The position numbers and the translations under genes are program-made. Source: Flavobacterium psychrophilum (lineage in GTDB: Bacteria; Bacteroidota; Bacteroidia; Flavobacteriales; Flavobacteriaceae). From it: 64,000 nucleotides of DNA. The notes below the pieces were generated by a model. It ran no database searches. It was not told the DNA's origin and saw only the letters and a program-made list of their open reading frames with translations. Below, piece after piece: positions 52,170-60,044 of the stretch (the stretch's first letter is position 1; each line of letters begins with the position of its first letter). The stretch is taken from NCBI GenBank assembly GCA_003243255.1, contig QFQM01000006.1:9111-73110 (forward strand), given 5' to 3'.

Positions 52170-52702
52170 AGTACTCTATAGATACAATTATAAACGGTGA
52201 TGAACCTAAGAAGTATATCTTCTTTTGGGGAAACCAGCCATCAAAGGATGGGGGAATTACCAAAAGCTGCTTCAGCCAGTGGTGGGAGAGTCCCTTTACT
52301 GTAGATGGCATTGAGTATAAGACAGCTGAACACTGGATGATGACCAAAAAAGCAAGTCTTTTTGGTGATACTGAGGCTGAACAAAGAGTATTGTCTTGTG
52401 TTACTCCTGCGGAAGCTAAAAAAATTGGCCGCGAAGTGACCGGATATAATAATGTAATTTGGCTTGAAAACAGATTCGATATCGTAAAACAGGGAAATTA
52501 TCATAAGTTCAGCCAGAATGAAGAACTTAAAACATTTCTGATCGGTACAGGAGACAGGATTTTGGTTGAAGCCAGCCCTGTAGATGCCATATGGGGTGTG
52601 GGTATGGCTGCGGATGATTCTGATATTTATAATCCTGAAAAATGGAAAGGACTTAACCTTTTGGGCTTTGCACTTATGGAAGCCAGAGATTTGATAAAAT
52701 AA
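52166..52702 (+). CDS. NADAR family protein (YbiA-like)
   Basis: 178 residues. NADAR core: YIFFWGNQPSKDGGITKSCFSQWWESPFTVDGIEYKTAEHWMMTKKASLFGD, then EVTGYNNVIWLENRFDIVKQGNYHKFSQNEELKTFLIGTGDRILVEASPVDAIWGVGMAADD. The family holds N-glycosidases that act on ADP-ribose-like or ribosylated compounds. Its place between prs and nadV, with a 4-base overlap, suggests it cleans up ribosylated by-products of NAD turnover or frees ADP-ribose; that is inference. Confidence 0.92.
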   Translation: MKYSIDTIINGDEPKKYIFFWGNQPSKDGGITKSCFSQWWESPFTVDGIEYKTAEHWMMTKKASLFGDTEAEQRVLSCVTPAEAKKIGREVTGYNNVIWLENRFDIVKQGNYHKFSQNEELKTFLIGTGDRILVEASPVDAIWGVGMAADDSDIYNPEKWKGLNLLGFALMEARDLIK

Positions 52703-52725
52703 ACTAAAAATAAAACCAACATATC

Positions 52726-54198
52726 ATGAACCCATTATTATTGACAGACGGCTATAAAGCGGATCACCGCAGGCAATATCCCGATGGTACTACATTAGTG
52801 TATTCTAACTGGACACCAAGAAAATCAAGGATTGCAAATGTTGATGAGGTTATCTTTTTTGGATTGCAGTATTTCATAAAAAAATATATCATTGAAGATT
52901 TTGAGAATGATTTCTTCAAAAAGCCTAAAGCTGAGGTGGTAAAAAAATATGCCCGCAGGCTGAACAATTACCTTGGTCCTAACGAAATTGGAACGGCTCA
53001 TATTGAGGCATTGCACGATTTGGGATATATCCCGATGGTGTTTAAAGCCCTTCCTGAAGGAGCATCGGTGCTGGTTAGGGTCCCTATGTTTACCATGTAC
53101 AATACGTTGCCTGAGTTTTTCTGGCTTACCAATTATTTTGAGACATTGCTTTCTGCGGTGGTATGGTTGCCATGCAATTCGGCTACTATCGCAAATCAGT
53201 ACAGGAAGATATTAGACAAATATGCAGCAGAGACTTCATCGGTCCCTGAGTTTGTGGACTGGCAGGCACATGATTTCTCTATGAGGGGAATGGGTGGTAT
53301 AGAAGCATCACTTACATCATCGGCAGGGCATTTGTTAAGCTTTACCGGAAGTGATACTATTCCGGCTATAGATTTCCTGGAGGAATATTACAATGCGGAT
53401 TCTGATAAAGAGCTTATTGCAGGGTCAGTCCCTGCAACAGAGCATTCTGTAATGTGTATGGGAACTACCGACGGCGAATATGAAACCTTTAAAAGACTGA
53501 TATGCGATGTGTATCCTAAGGGGATAGTGTCAATCGTGTCTGATACCTGGGATTTATGGAAAGTGTTGACGGATTATCTTCCGCGCCTTAAAGATGTGAT
53601 TTCAGGCAGGGACGGTAAAGTAGTAGTGCGTCCTGATAGCGGTAATCCGGCAGATATTCTTTGTGGTAATCCTAACGGTAAAACAGAGCAGGAAAGAAAA
53701 GGTGTTGTGGAGTTGCTTTGGGATGTCTTTGGAGGAAGTGTAAACAACAAAGGCTATAAAGAACTGATACCGCAGATAGGTGCTATTTATGGAGACAGTA
53801 TCACCATAGAACGTGCTACAGAAATTTGCGAAAGACTGAAACAAAAAGGTTTTGCTTCAACCAATGTGGTGTTAGGGATAGGATCGTTTACCTATCAATA
53901 CAATACCCGTGATACTTTTGGCTTTGCTATGAAAGCGACTTATGGAGAGGTAAAGGGACAAGGCAGGGAAATATTTAAAGACCCGATTACCGATGATGGT
54001 ACTAAGAAATCTGCCAAAGGGCTTATGAAAGTAGTGAAAGAAAACGGAAACTATAAATTGATTGATCAGGTAAGCTGGGAGCAAGAGCAAACCGGCGAAC
54101 TAAAAGAAGTGTTCAGGGACGGAAAATTACTGATAGATCAGTCTCTTGCAGAGATTCGCGAAAGAGTGAAAAATAGAGCTGAGATATTAGTTGTGTAA
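52726..54198 (+). CDS. nadV: Nicotinamide phosphoribosyltransferase
   Basis: 490 residues, typical of NAMPT/NadV. N-terminal NPLLLTDGYKADHRRQYPDGTTLVYSNWTPRKSR, the middle DWQAHDFSMRGMGGIEAS (nicotinamide pocket), VPATEHSVMCMG (catalytic His), VSIVSDTWDLWKVLTDYLP and VVRPDSGNPADILCG (phosphate binding), GIGSFTYQYNTRDTFGFAMKAT. It joins nicotinamide and PRPP to NMN. Last in the nrtR-controlled operon; 23 bases after NADAR. Confidence 0.96.
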   Translation: MNPLLLTDGYKADHRRQYPDGTTLVYSNWTPRKSRIANVDEVIFFGLQYFIKKYIIEDFENDFFKKPKAEVVKKYARRLNNYLGPNEIGTAHIEALHDLGYIPMVFKALPEGASVLVRVPMFTMYNTLPEFFWLTNYFETLLSAVVWLPCNSATIANQYRKILDKYAAETSSVPEFVDWQAHDFSMRGMGGIEASLTSSAGHLLSFTGSDTIPAIDFLEEYYNADSDKELIAGSVPATEHSVMCMGTTDGEYETFKRLICDVYPKGIVSIVSDTWDLWKVLTDYLPRLKDVISGRDGKVVVRPDSGNPADILCGNPNGKTEQERKGVVELLWDVFGGSVNNKGYKELIPQIGAIYGDSITIERATEICERLKQKGFASTNVVLGIGSFTYQYNTRDTFGFAMKATYGEVKGQGREIFKDPITDDGTKKSAKGLMKVVKENGNYKLIDQVSWEQEQTGELKEVFRDGKLLIDQSLAEIRERVKNRAEILVV

Positions 54199-54201
54199 AA
54201 C

Positions 54202-54234
54202 AAAAGTCCCCTGCACAACAGGGGACTTTTTTAT
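54202..54234 (+). terminator. Rho-independent terminator of the NAD-salvage operon
   Basis: AAAAGTCCCCTG pairs with CAGGGGACTTTT around CACAA, followed by T's. Confidence 0.92.
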
Positions 54235-54263
54235 TTCGTATAACCGAATCAACAAATAACCAA

Positions 54264-54285
54264 ACCTGCCTGTCGGCAGAGAGGT
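54264..54285. repeat. Degenerate CCTGCC-GGCAG hairpin
   Basis: ACCTGCC-TGTC-GGCAGA-GAGGT resembles the hairpin at 16524-16550. Intergenic, before the tspO stop. Confidence 0.4.
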
Positions 54286-54292
54286 CAACGCG

Positions 54293-54784
54293 TTAGCGAT
54301 TTAGCCACCATATAGCTGCATTAAGAAGCGTGGCAAATGTTACCCATAGTAAGTAAGGAATAAAAAGCATTCCCGCTATTTTATTCACTTTATTGAACTG
54401 TACAAAGGTTTCATATATCATCAGCCAAAGTAGTATGATCTCTATAAGAGACAGGAACGGATTATGCAACCCGAAAAATATAAACGACCAAAGAGCATTA
54501 AGTGCTAACTGAATAGCAAAAAAAGTAAGTCCTTTTCGTACTGTTTCTCTCTGACGATCCATTTCATGCCATACGAGTCCGGCAGCGATACCCATAAGTA
54601 CATATAATGTTGACCATACCGGAGCGAATACCCAGTTTGGCGGATTGAATGAAGGTTTTTCAATTGTGGTGTACCATGTGTCTACACCTTCCTGTGTCAG
54701 CAATCCTGCAATAGCACCTATTACCACACAGGTAACGATCATTACGATTATCTTGAAGGTACGGGATAAGGGTTTTTGTTCCAT
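54293..54784 (-). CDS. tspO: TspO/MBR family tryptophan-rich sensory protein
   Basis: 163 residues, five TM helices. Signatures: IGAIAGLLTQEGVDTWYTTIEKPSFNPPNWVFAPVWSTLYVLMGIAAGLVW and LNALWSFIFFGLHNP, ending LLNAAIWWLNR. TspO binds porphyrins and affects tetrapyrrole and oxidative stress control. It stands alone, convergent with nadV. The family is well recognised; the role here is unknown. Confidence 0.95.
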   Translation of the reverse strand: MEQKPLSRTFKIIVMIVTCVVIGAIAGLLTQEGVDTWYTTIEKPSFNPPNWVFAPVWSTLYVLMGIAAGLVWHEMDRQRETVRKGLTFFAIQLALNALWSFIFFGLHNPFLSLIEIILLWLMIYETFVQFNKVNKIAGMLFIPYLLWVTFATLLNAAIWWLNR

Positions 54785-54800
54785 GGTTCAAAGTTAGTAT

Positions 54801-54892
54801 TTAGCCACGAATTACGCGAATTCCACTAATTATTCTGCGGCTGTGTTTTCTCGAATTTAAAATTAGTGCCAATTAGTGAAATTAGTGGCTAA
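54801..54892. repeat. Dispersed inverted repeat (TTAGCCACGAATT type)
   Basis: TTAGCCACGAATTACGCGAATTCCACTAATT at the left is answered by AATTAGTGAAATTAGTGGCTAA at the right; the outer words TTAGCCAC and GTGGCTAA match exactly. It lies between the divergent tspO and mvaD genes. Confidence 0.75.
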
Positions 54893-54924
54893 AAAAATCC
54901 TAATTATTGCTTTGGCAAAACATT

Positions 54925-54932
54925 TATCTTTG
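54925..54932 (+). promoter_or_regulatory. -7 promoter box of mvaD
   Basis: TATCTTTG, perfect match, 17 bases before the mvaD ATG. No clear -33. Confidence 0.5.
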
Positions 54933-54949
54933 CATCAAAATACATCACC

Positions 54950-56029
54950 ATGTCCGAAACGGATTTTATCCCTTCTCCTTATACCAATACGATAGAAAGA
55001 GGCAGCTTTGAATGGAGTGCGCCAAGTAATATAGCCCTTGTGAAATATTGGGGTAAATTAGGAAAACAGCTTCCTGCCAATCCTTCTATCAGCCTTACGC
55101 TGAACAATTGCAAGACGATAACCAAACTTGGTTTTGAAAAGAAAACTAATGATGGTAATTTTTCATTCGACCTGCTCTTTGAAGGACAGCCTAAGGAAAG
55201 CTTCCGCCCGAAGATCGAAAAATTTTTTGAAAGGGTAGAAGAATACCTTCCGTTCCTGAAAGACTATCATTTTACGATTGATACACAAAATACTTTTCCG
55301 CATAGTTCGGGAATTGCTTCATCGGCATCGGGTATGGCGGCATTGGCAGTTAACCTGATGAACCTTGAAAAGGAGCTTAACCCTGAAATGACAGAAGATT
55401 ATTTCAATCAGAAGGCTTCTTTTTTAGCGCGTTTGGGTTCGGGTAGTGCCTGCCGAAGCGTAAAAGGTAAAGTGGTGATATGGGGCGAACATACCGAAAC
55501 GGTAAACAGTTCAAATCTTTATGGGGTAGAATATCAGGATGTGAATCTGGCTTTTGCCAATTTTCAGGACACCATACTTTTAGTTGATAAAGGCGAAAAG
55601 CAGGTGAGCAGTACCGTAGGGCATGACCTTATGCACGGGCATCCGTTTGCGGAGCAGCGTTTTGCCCAGGCGCATGAAAATCTTTCAAAAATGAAGTCGG
55701 CATTGGCTACCGGCGATCTTGATGCTTTTATCAAAATCACCGAAAGTGAGGCGCTAACACTTCACGCCATGATGATGACATCGATGCCGTATTTCATATT
55801 GATGAAGTCTAATACTCTGGAGATCATAAACAAGATTTGGGAATTCAGGGCTAAGACCGGTGCGCCTGTGTGTTTTACCCTTGATGCAGGTGCTAACGTA
55901 CACGTGCTTTATCCCGAAAACGTTAGTAGTGAAGTTTTAGAATTTATTAAGAACGAATTAGTTGGCTATTGCCAAAACAGTCAGTACATTTGCGACGAAA
56001 TTGGAACGGGAGCCGTTAAGATTAATTAG
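54950..56029 (+). CDS. mvaD: Diphosphomevalonate decarboxylase
   Basis: 359 residues. GHMP-fold: SAPSNIALVKYWGKLGKQLPANPSISLTLN (about 21-52), the phosphate loop TFPHSSGIASSASGMAALA (about 116-133), and GSGSACRSVKGKVVIWGEHTETVNSSNLYG with the Ser/Arg of the active site. It turns mevalonate 5-diphosphate into isopentenyl diphosphate. It heads a mevalonate cluster; its substrate-producing kinase (phosphomevalonate kinase) is not in the window. Confidence 0.96.
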   Translation: MSETDFIPSPYTNTIERGSFEWSAPSNIALVKYWGKLGKQLPANPSISLTLNNCKTITKLGFEKKTNDGNFSFDLLFEGQPKESFRPKIEKFFERVEEYLPFLKDYHFTIDTQNTFPHSSGIASSASGMAALAVNLMNLEKELNPEMTEDYFNQKASFLARLGSGSACRSVKGKVVIWGEHTETVNSSNLYGVEYQDVNLAFANFQDTILLVDKGEKQVSSTVGHDLMHGHPFAEQRFAQAHENLSKMKSALATGDLDAFIKITESEALTLHAMMMTSMPYFILMKSNTLEIINKIWEFRAKTGAPVCFTLDAGANVHVLYPENVSSEVLEFIKNELVGYCQNSQYICDEIGTGAVKIN

Positions 56030-56086
56030 GATAATTTTTTTTAACATTTAACGTTTTAATCCGTACCTTTAATAAAAATATCATCC

Positions 56087-57025
56087 ATGAAAGGACCGTT
56101 ATTTTACTCAAAAATTCTACTCTTTGGAGAGCATGGTATTAACAAGGGCTCTAAAGGGTTGGCAATTCCATACAACTTTTATAATGGAGGCCTTAGAGTA
56201 GACGATACCAATACCGAACTTGCTAAAAAATCAAACCAGAGCCTTAAAGGTTTCGTGGCTTATCTGGAACAGCTTCAGACGGAGCAACCGGAACTGGTTA
56301 CTTTTGATCTCGATACGCTAAAACGTAATGTTGAGGCAGGAATGTACTTTGATTCAAGCATTCCGCAAGGTTATGGTATAGGCAGTAGCGGTGCTCTTGT
56401 AGCAGCGGTTTATGACCAATACGCTAATAACAAGATTACAGTTCTTGAGAATCTTACCCGTGAGAAGCTAATGCAGCTGAAAACGATCTTCAGTAAAATG
56501 GAATCGTATTTTCACGGAACAAGTTCTGGTCTTGACCCGCTTAACAGTTACCTGAGTATTCCTATTCTTATCAATTCGCACGATAACGTTGAGGCTACAG
56601 GTATACCAATGCAAAACCTTGAAGGAAAAGGCGCAGTGTTTTTGCTTGACTCAGGGATTGTGAAAGAAACGGCACCTATGGTACAGATATTTATGGAAAG
56701 CCTTAAAGACAAAGGTTTCCGTAATATGATCAAAACAGAATTCCTTAAATATACCGATGCGTGTATTGATAATTTCCTTAAAGGAGATGCGAAATCGCTT
56801 ATCAATAACACCAAAGAGCTTTCTAAAGTGGTGTACAATAACTTTAAGCCAATGATTCCGGAAGGTTTCCACGAACTATGGCAAAAAGGTATTGATACCA
56901 ATGACTACTACCTGAAACTTTGCGGATCAGGCGGTGGTGGGTATATCCTTGGTTTTACCGAAGATATAGAAAAAGCAAAACAATCGCTTGAAGGCCACAA
57001 ACTTGAGGTGGTTTACCAATTCTAA
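56087..57025 (+). CDS. Mevalonate kinase (GHMP kinase)
   Basis: 312 residues. FYSKILLFGEHGINKGSKGLAIPYNF at the start, the GHMP ATP loop IPQGYGIGSSGALVAAVY (about 93-110), ESYFHGTSSGLDPLNSYLS (catalytic Asp in GLDP) and LKLCGSGGGGYILGF near the end. It phosphorylates mevalonate; position beside mvaD supports this over other GHMP kinases. A -7 box TACCTTTA lies at 56064-56071. The next gene starts five bases after its stop. Confidence 0.92.
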   Translation: MKGPLFYSKILLFGEHGINKGSKGLAIPYNFYNGGLRVDDTNTELAKKSNQSLKGFVAYLEQLQTEQPELVTFDLDTLKRNVEAGMYFDSSIPQGYGIGSSGALVAAVYDQYANNKITVLENLTREKLMQLKTIFSKMESYFHGTSSGLDPLNSYLSIPILINSHDNVEATGIPMQNLEGKGAVFLLDSGIVKETAPMVQIFMESLKDKGFRNMIKTEFLKYTDACIDNFLKGDAKSLINNTKELSKVVYNNFKPMIPEGFHELWQKGIDTNDYYLKLCGSGGGGYILGFTEDIEKAKQSLEGHKLEVVYQF

Positions 57026-57030
57026 GCATT

Positions 57031-57582
57031 ATGCAAAGCGTTACCGATATTTTAAATATACTCCTGAAGTCCATTTTTGTGGGCTTCGGTTTTATTATAC
57101 CTATTCTTACCCTGTTAAGAATCTCCGACATTAAAACTTTACAGGTAAAAGACCTCTTTATTCTTACCGCTGTTCAGACATTGAGGATCTCGGGGATAAT
57201 TTATTTTATACTGGCAGCTGTTGCTGTTTATCCGTTACTTATGCATGATAATAGTATGGGTGGAAACGTAAAGGTTGATTTTGGCGGTTTTGCCATGTAC
57301 ATCCTTTTTTCGCCTATAATGACACTTGTTATCAGCCAGCTTTTCTGGATCAAAAGGCTGTACATGAAAAAAGGTTCGCGTATCACCTTATCCTTTATGC
57401 TGTTATTGCTTCCTTCGGCGGTGTTTTTGGCTATTGCCAAATCACAGGATTTTATGCCGGTGCTAAAAGCAACCTTTAGCGGACCGGAAATATTAAAAGC
57501 ACTTATAAGCTGCGTTATATTTATCTTTATTACTTTCACAATAATATTGATGGGAGGTAAGTTAAAAGATAAAAAGGCATAA
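57031..57582 (+). CDS. Hypothetical integral membrane protein in the mevalonate cluster
   Basis: 183 residues with about five hydrophobic segments (12-30, 50-70, 84-104, 118-135, 155-175). No family recognised. It sits between mevalonate kinase and a UbiA prenyltransferase with gaps of 5 and 3 bases, so it is cotranscribed with them and may belong to the same lipid pathway. That link is inference. Confidence 0.75.
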   Translation: MQSVTDILNILLKSIFVGFGFIIPILTLLRISDIKTLQVKDLFILTAVQTLRISGIIYFILAAVAVYPLLMHDNSMGGNVKVDFGGFAMYILFSPIMTLVISQLFWIKRLYMKKGSRITLSFMLLLLPSAVFLAIAKSQDFMPVLKATFSGPEILKALISCVIFIFITFTIILMGGKLKDKKA

Positions 57583-57585
57583 AGT

Positions 57586-58509
57586 ATGGCAGCATCCAGG
57601 GAAAGACGATTGGTACTGATGAAGATTCTCAGTCTGTTTTCTGTGGTGCGCGGTTACAATATTCCTGTTATTGCTTTGGCGCAATACCTTTCGGCAATAT
57701 TTATATTGGCTCCTGAGAAAAGAGCCCTCGATGTTATCCTTGATCTTAATCTTTTCCTGATAGTACTTGCCTCATCGCTTACTATCGCTTCGGGCTATAT
57801 TATCAATAACTTTTACGATGCGCAAAAGGACCTAATTAACCGTCCTAAGAAATCCATGCTCGACAGGCTGGTCAGCCAGCAAACAAAACTGCATGTGTAT
57901 TTTTCACTGAACCTGATTGTGGTTTTGCTTGCGTTTTGGGTGTCGTGGCGTGCGGTATTCTTTTATTCAGGCTTTATTTTCCTGATATGGTTCTATTCGC
58001 ATAAGCTTAAAAAGTATCCGCTTATAGGTAACCTTACAGCTGCATTTCTAGCGGTACTGCCGTTTTTTGGTATTCTTATGTACTTTAAGAATTTCTATCA
58101 GGTGATATTCGCCCATGCTACATTTTTATACCTGCTTATCCTTACCCGCGAACTTATAAAAGACCTTGAGAATATGAAAGGCGACCTTGTCGCGGATTAC
58201 CGTACTATACCGGTAATGTTTGGCGAAAGGGTATCTAAAATAGTTATCATGGTACTTACATTCCTTACCATAATTCCGGTTTACCTGCTTATCGATGTGT
58301 ATGATGTAGGCTATATGGACACCTATTTTTATGGGGGTATGCTGGTAATCATCTGGTTTTTGATGCTGCTCTGGAAAGCCGAAAGCCAAAAGGATTATCT
58401 TTTGCTGCATAATATCCTCAAGTTCCTTATTGTGGCGGGCATCTTTTGTATTGTACTTATAGATCCTTCAGTTTTAGTGCACGGCAGGAAACTTTTATCG
58501 TGTATTTAA
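57586..58509 (+). CDS. UbiA-family prenyltransferase (geranylgeranylglycerol-phosphate type)
   Basis: 307 residues, eight to nine TM helices. The two Asp-rich Mg sites are clear: N74-N-x-x-D78-x-x-x-D82 (INNFYDAQKDLINRPKK) and D193-x6-D200-x3-D204 (RELIKDLENMKGDLVADYRTIP). It attaches a polyprenyl chain from a diphosphate donor. Relatives in Bacteroidota are named after archaeal digeranylgeranylglyceryl-phosphate synthase; quinone prenylation is another possibility. Its place right after mevalonate genes fits a dedicated isoprenoid-lipid use. Confidence 0.9.
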   Translation: MAASRERRLVLMKILSLFSVVRGYNIPVIALAQYLSAIFILAPEKRALDVILDLNLFLIVLASSLTIASGYIINNFYDAQKDLINRPKKSMLDRLVSQQTKLHVYFSLNLIVVLLAFWVSWRAVFFYSGFIFLIWFYSHKLKKYPLIGNLTAAFLAVLPFFGILMYFKNFYQVIFAHATFLYLLILTRELIKDLENMKGDLVADYRTIPVMFGERVSKIVIMVLTFLTIIPVYLLIDVYDVGYMDTYFYGGMLVIIWFLMLLWKAESQKDYLLLHNILKFLIVAGIFCIVLIDPSVLVHGRKLLSCI

Positions 58510-58511
58510 GC

Positions 58512-58519
58512 TATCTTTG
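58512..58519 (+). promoter_or_regulatory. -7 promoter box of the pseudouridine synthase gene
   Basis: TATCTTTG, starting three bases after the UbiA stop and 18 bases before the next ATG. It suggests an extra promoter inside the cluster. Confidence 0.55.
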
Positions 58520-58536
58520 CAAAAATATTTGACACG

Positions 58537-59538
58537 ATGAACAACGGCAATAGCAGGAGAGGCGGCAATGACAGAAAGAAAAGCGGTCCTTCCAAACCTA
58601 TGAACAAAGCGAGGAAACCGGCAGCTTCTAAACCTAAATCTTTTGAAAAGCCTGCTTTTGAGGAGGAAGCTCCAAAAGCAAGTCCGCCTGCAAAAAAAAC
58701 TAAGAAACCGGCTGCGCCTAAAAAAGGCCCTGCGACTTTTGCTAAAAAAGGAGGTTATCCAAGGTTAAAGCCTGTTGAGGATAAGCCTGTAGCCGAAAAG
58801 AAACCTGCTGTAAAACGCCAGATAGGCAAAGACGAAATGCGTCTTAATAAATACATTGCTAACTCAGGTGCATGTTCACGCCGTGATGCGGATATTTACA
58901 TACAATCGGGTAACGTAAAAGTGAACGGACAGGTAATTACCGAGATGGGATATGTTGTTAAGGTTTCTGATGTAGTGAATTTTGACGGTGTTACCATTAC
59001 CCCTGAAAGAAAAGAATATTTATTGCTTAACAAGCCTAAAAACTTCACTACATCGGGTGAAGGAGATGGCAGTATGCGTAATGTACTTGATCTTATTCAT
59101 GGAGCCACTAACGTTAAGCTTCAGCCGGTAGGCCGTATGGATAAGAACACTACAGGTCTTCTTATTTTTACGAATGATACTGAAATCGTAAGAAAGTATG
59201 CTCAGCCAAACCAAAAGTCATTCAAAATTTACCAGGTGTCGTTAGACAGGAACCTGAAATTTGAAGACCTGGAGAAAATGGCAGGTGGTGTAATGCTTGA
59301 CGGTCACCGTTTATTCATCGATGAGATAAGCTACATTGATGGTGAGCCTAAAACAGAAATTGGACTTAAATTAAGAACGCCAAACGTAAAGGTGGTTCGT
59401 GCAATATTCGAAAGCTTTAAATATGATGTGCTTAAGGTAGACCGTGTAGCTTTTGCCGGGTTAACCAAGAAGAACCTTCCTCGAGGAAACTACCGTTTCC
59501 TTACAGAGCAGGAAATCATCAACCTGAAAAATATATAA
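58537..59538 (+). CDS. rRNA pseudouridine synthase, RsuA/RluB family, with basic N-terminal extension
   Basis: 333 residues. Residues 1-98 are a low-complexity Lys/Pro/Ala/Arg extension. An S4 RNA-binding domain spans 101-148 (MRLNKYIANSGACSRRDADIYIQSGNVKVNGQVI). The catalytic loop is PVGRMDKNTTGLLIFTND with Asp202. It isomerises a uridine in 23S or 16S rRNA; RluB-type is most likely. The disordered basic head is common in Bacteroidota RNA proteins. The next gene follows after one base. Confidence 0.93.
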   Translation: MNNGNSRRGGNDRKKSGPSKPMNKARKPAASKPKSFEKPAFEEEAPKASPPAKKTKKPAAPKKGPATFAKKGGYPRLKPVEDKPVAEKKPAVKRQIGKDEMRLNKYIANSGACSRRDADIYIQSGNVKVNGQVITEMGYVVKVSDVVNFDGVTITPERKEYLLLNKPKNFTTSGEGDGSMRNVLDLIHGATNVKLQPVGRMDKNTTGLLIFTNDTEIVRKYAQPNQKSFKIYQVSLDRNLKFEDLEKMAGGVMLDGHRLFIDEISYIDGEPKTEIGLKLRTPNVKVVRAIFESFKYDVLKVDRVAFAGLTKKNLPRGNYRFLTEQEIINLKNI

Positions 59539-59539
59539 G

Positions 59540-59902
59540 GTGCAGCCTAAAGATATAGAACATATCGCAATACAGTGGTTTGAGGCATTCAATACCAAAC
59601 AGCTTGATAAGCTGCTTGACCTGTATGCTGATGACGCGGAGCATTTCAGTCCTAAGCTTAAAATACGCAAGCCTGAAACAGGCGGACTTGTAAAAGGACG
59701 CGCAGCACTACATGAATGGTGGCAGGATGCTTTTGACAGATTGCCAACGCTGTATTATAAAGTGACTACGCTTACGGCTAATGAAGAACGTGTATTCATG
59801 GAATATGTGCGCACTGTGCAGGGTGAAGAAGATATGCTGGTAGCCGAAGTACTCGAAATAAAAGACGGAAAGATTGTTTTCTCCCGTGTGTATCATGGGT
59901 AA
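59540..59902 (+). CDS. NTF2-like / SnoaL-like domain protein
   Basis: 120 residues from a GTG start at 59540, one base after the stop of the pseudouridine synthase, so likely coupled. The NTF2 fold is visible: IAIQWFEAFNTKQLDKLLDLYADDAEHFSPK, GRAALHEWWQDAFDRLPTLYYKVTTLTA, then VLEIKDGKIVFSRVYHG. Such proteins are small hydrolases, isomerases or ligand binders; the function is unknown. Confidence 0.85.
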   Translation: MQPKDIEHIAIQWFEAFNTKQLDKLLDLYADDAEHFSPKLKIRKPETGGLVKGRAALHEWWQDAFDRLPTLYYKVTTLTANEERVFMEYVRTVQGEEDMLVAEVLEIKDGKIVFSRVYHG

Positions 59903-59908
59903 CGCTTA

Positions 59909-59939
59909 GTTGAAAGTCATAAAGTCGAAAGTCATAAAG
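59909..59939 (+). repeat. Dispersed GAAAGTCATAAAGTC repeat
   Basis: Two tandem GAAAGTCATAAAG units separated by TC. Inverse orientation to 24467-24501 and 60011-60044. Intergenic. Confidence 0.65.
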
Positions 59940-59968
59940 GCGTAGGCTACACATAAGACAGAATAAAG

Positions 59969-59998
59969 AAGCCCGTTATTATAACGGGCTTTATCTTT
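59969..59998. terminator. Bidirectional terminator between convergent genes
   Basis: AAGCCCGTTAT and ATAACGGGCTT form an almost loop-free stem centred at 59980, with T/A tails on both sides. Confidence 0.88.
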
Positions 59999-60010
59999 TT
60001 AAGGCACTAA

Positions 60011-60044
60011 GACTTTACAACTTTAGACTTTTGGCTTTATGACT
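60011..60044 (-). repeat. Dispersed repeat copy read into the M3 peptidase C-terminus
   Basis: On the minus strand the copy reads AGTCATAAAGCCAAAAGTC then TAAAGTTGTAAAGTC. It encodes the last nine residues of the M3 peptidase and its stop (60015-60017). Confidence 0.65.
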
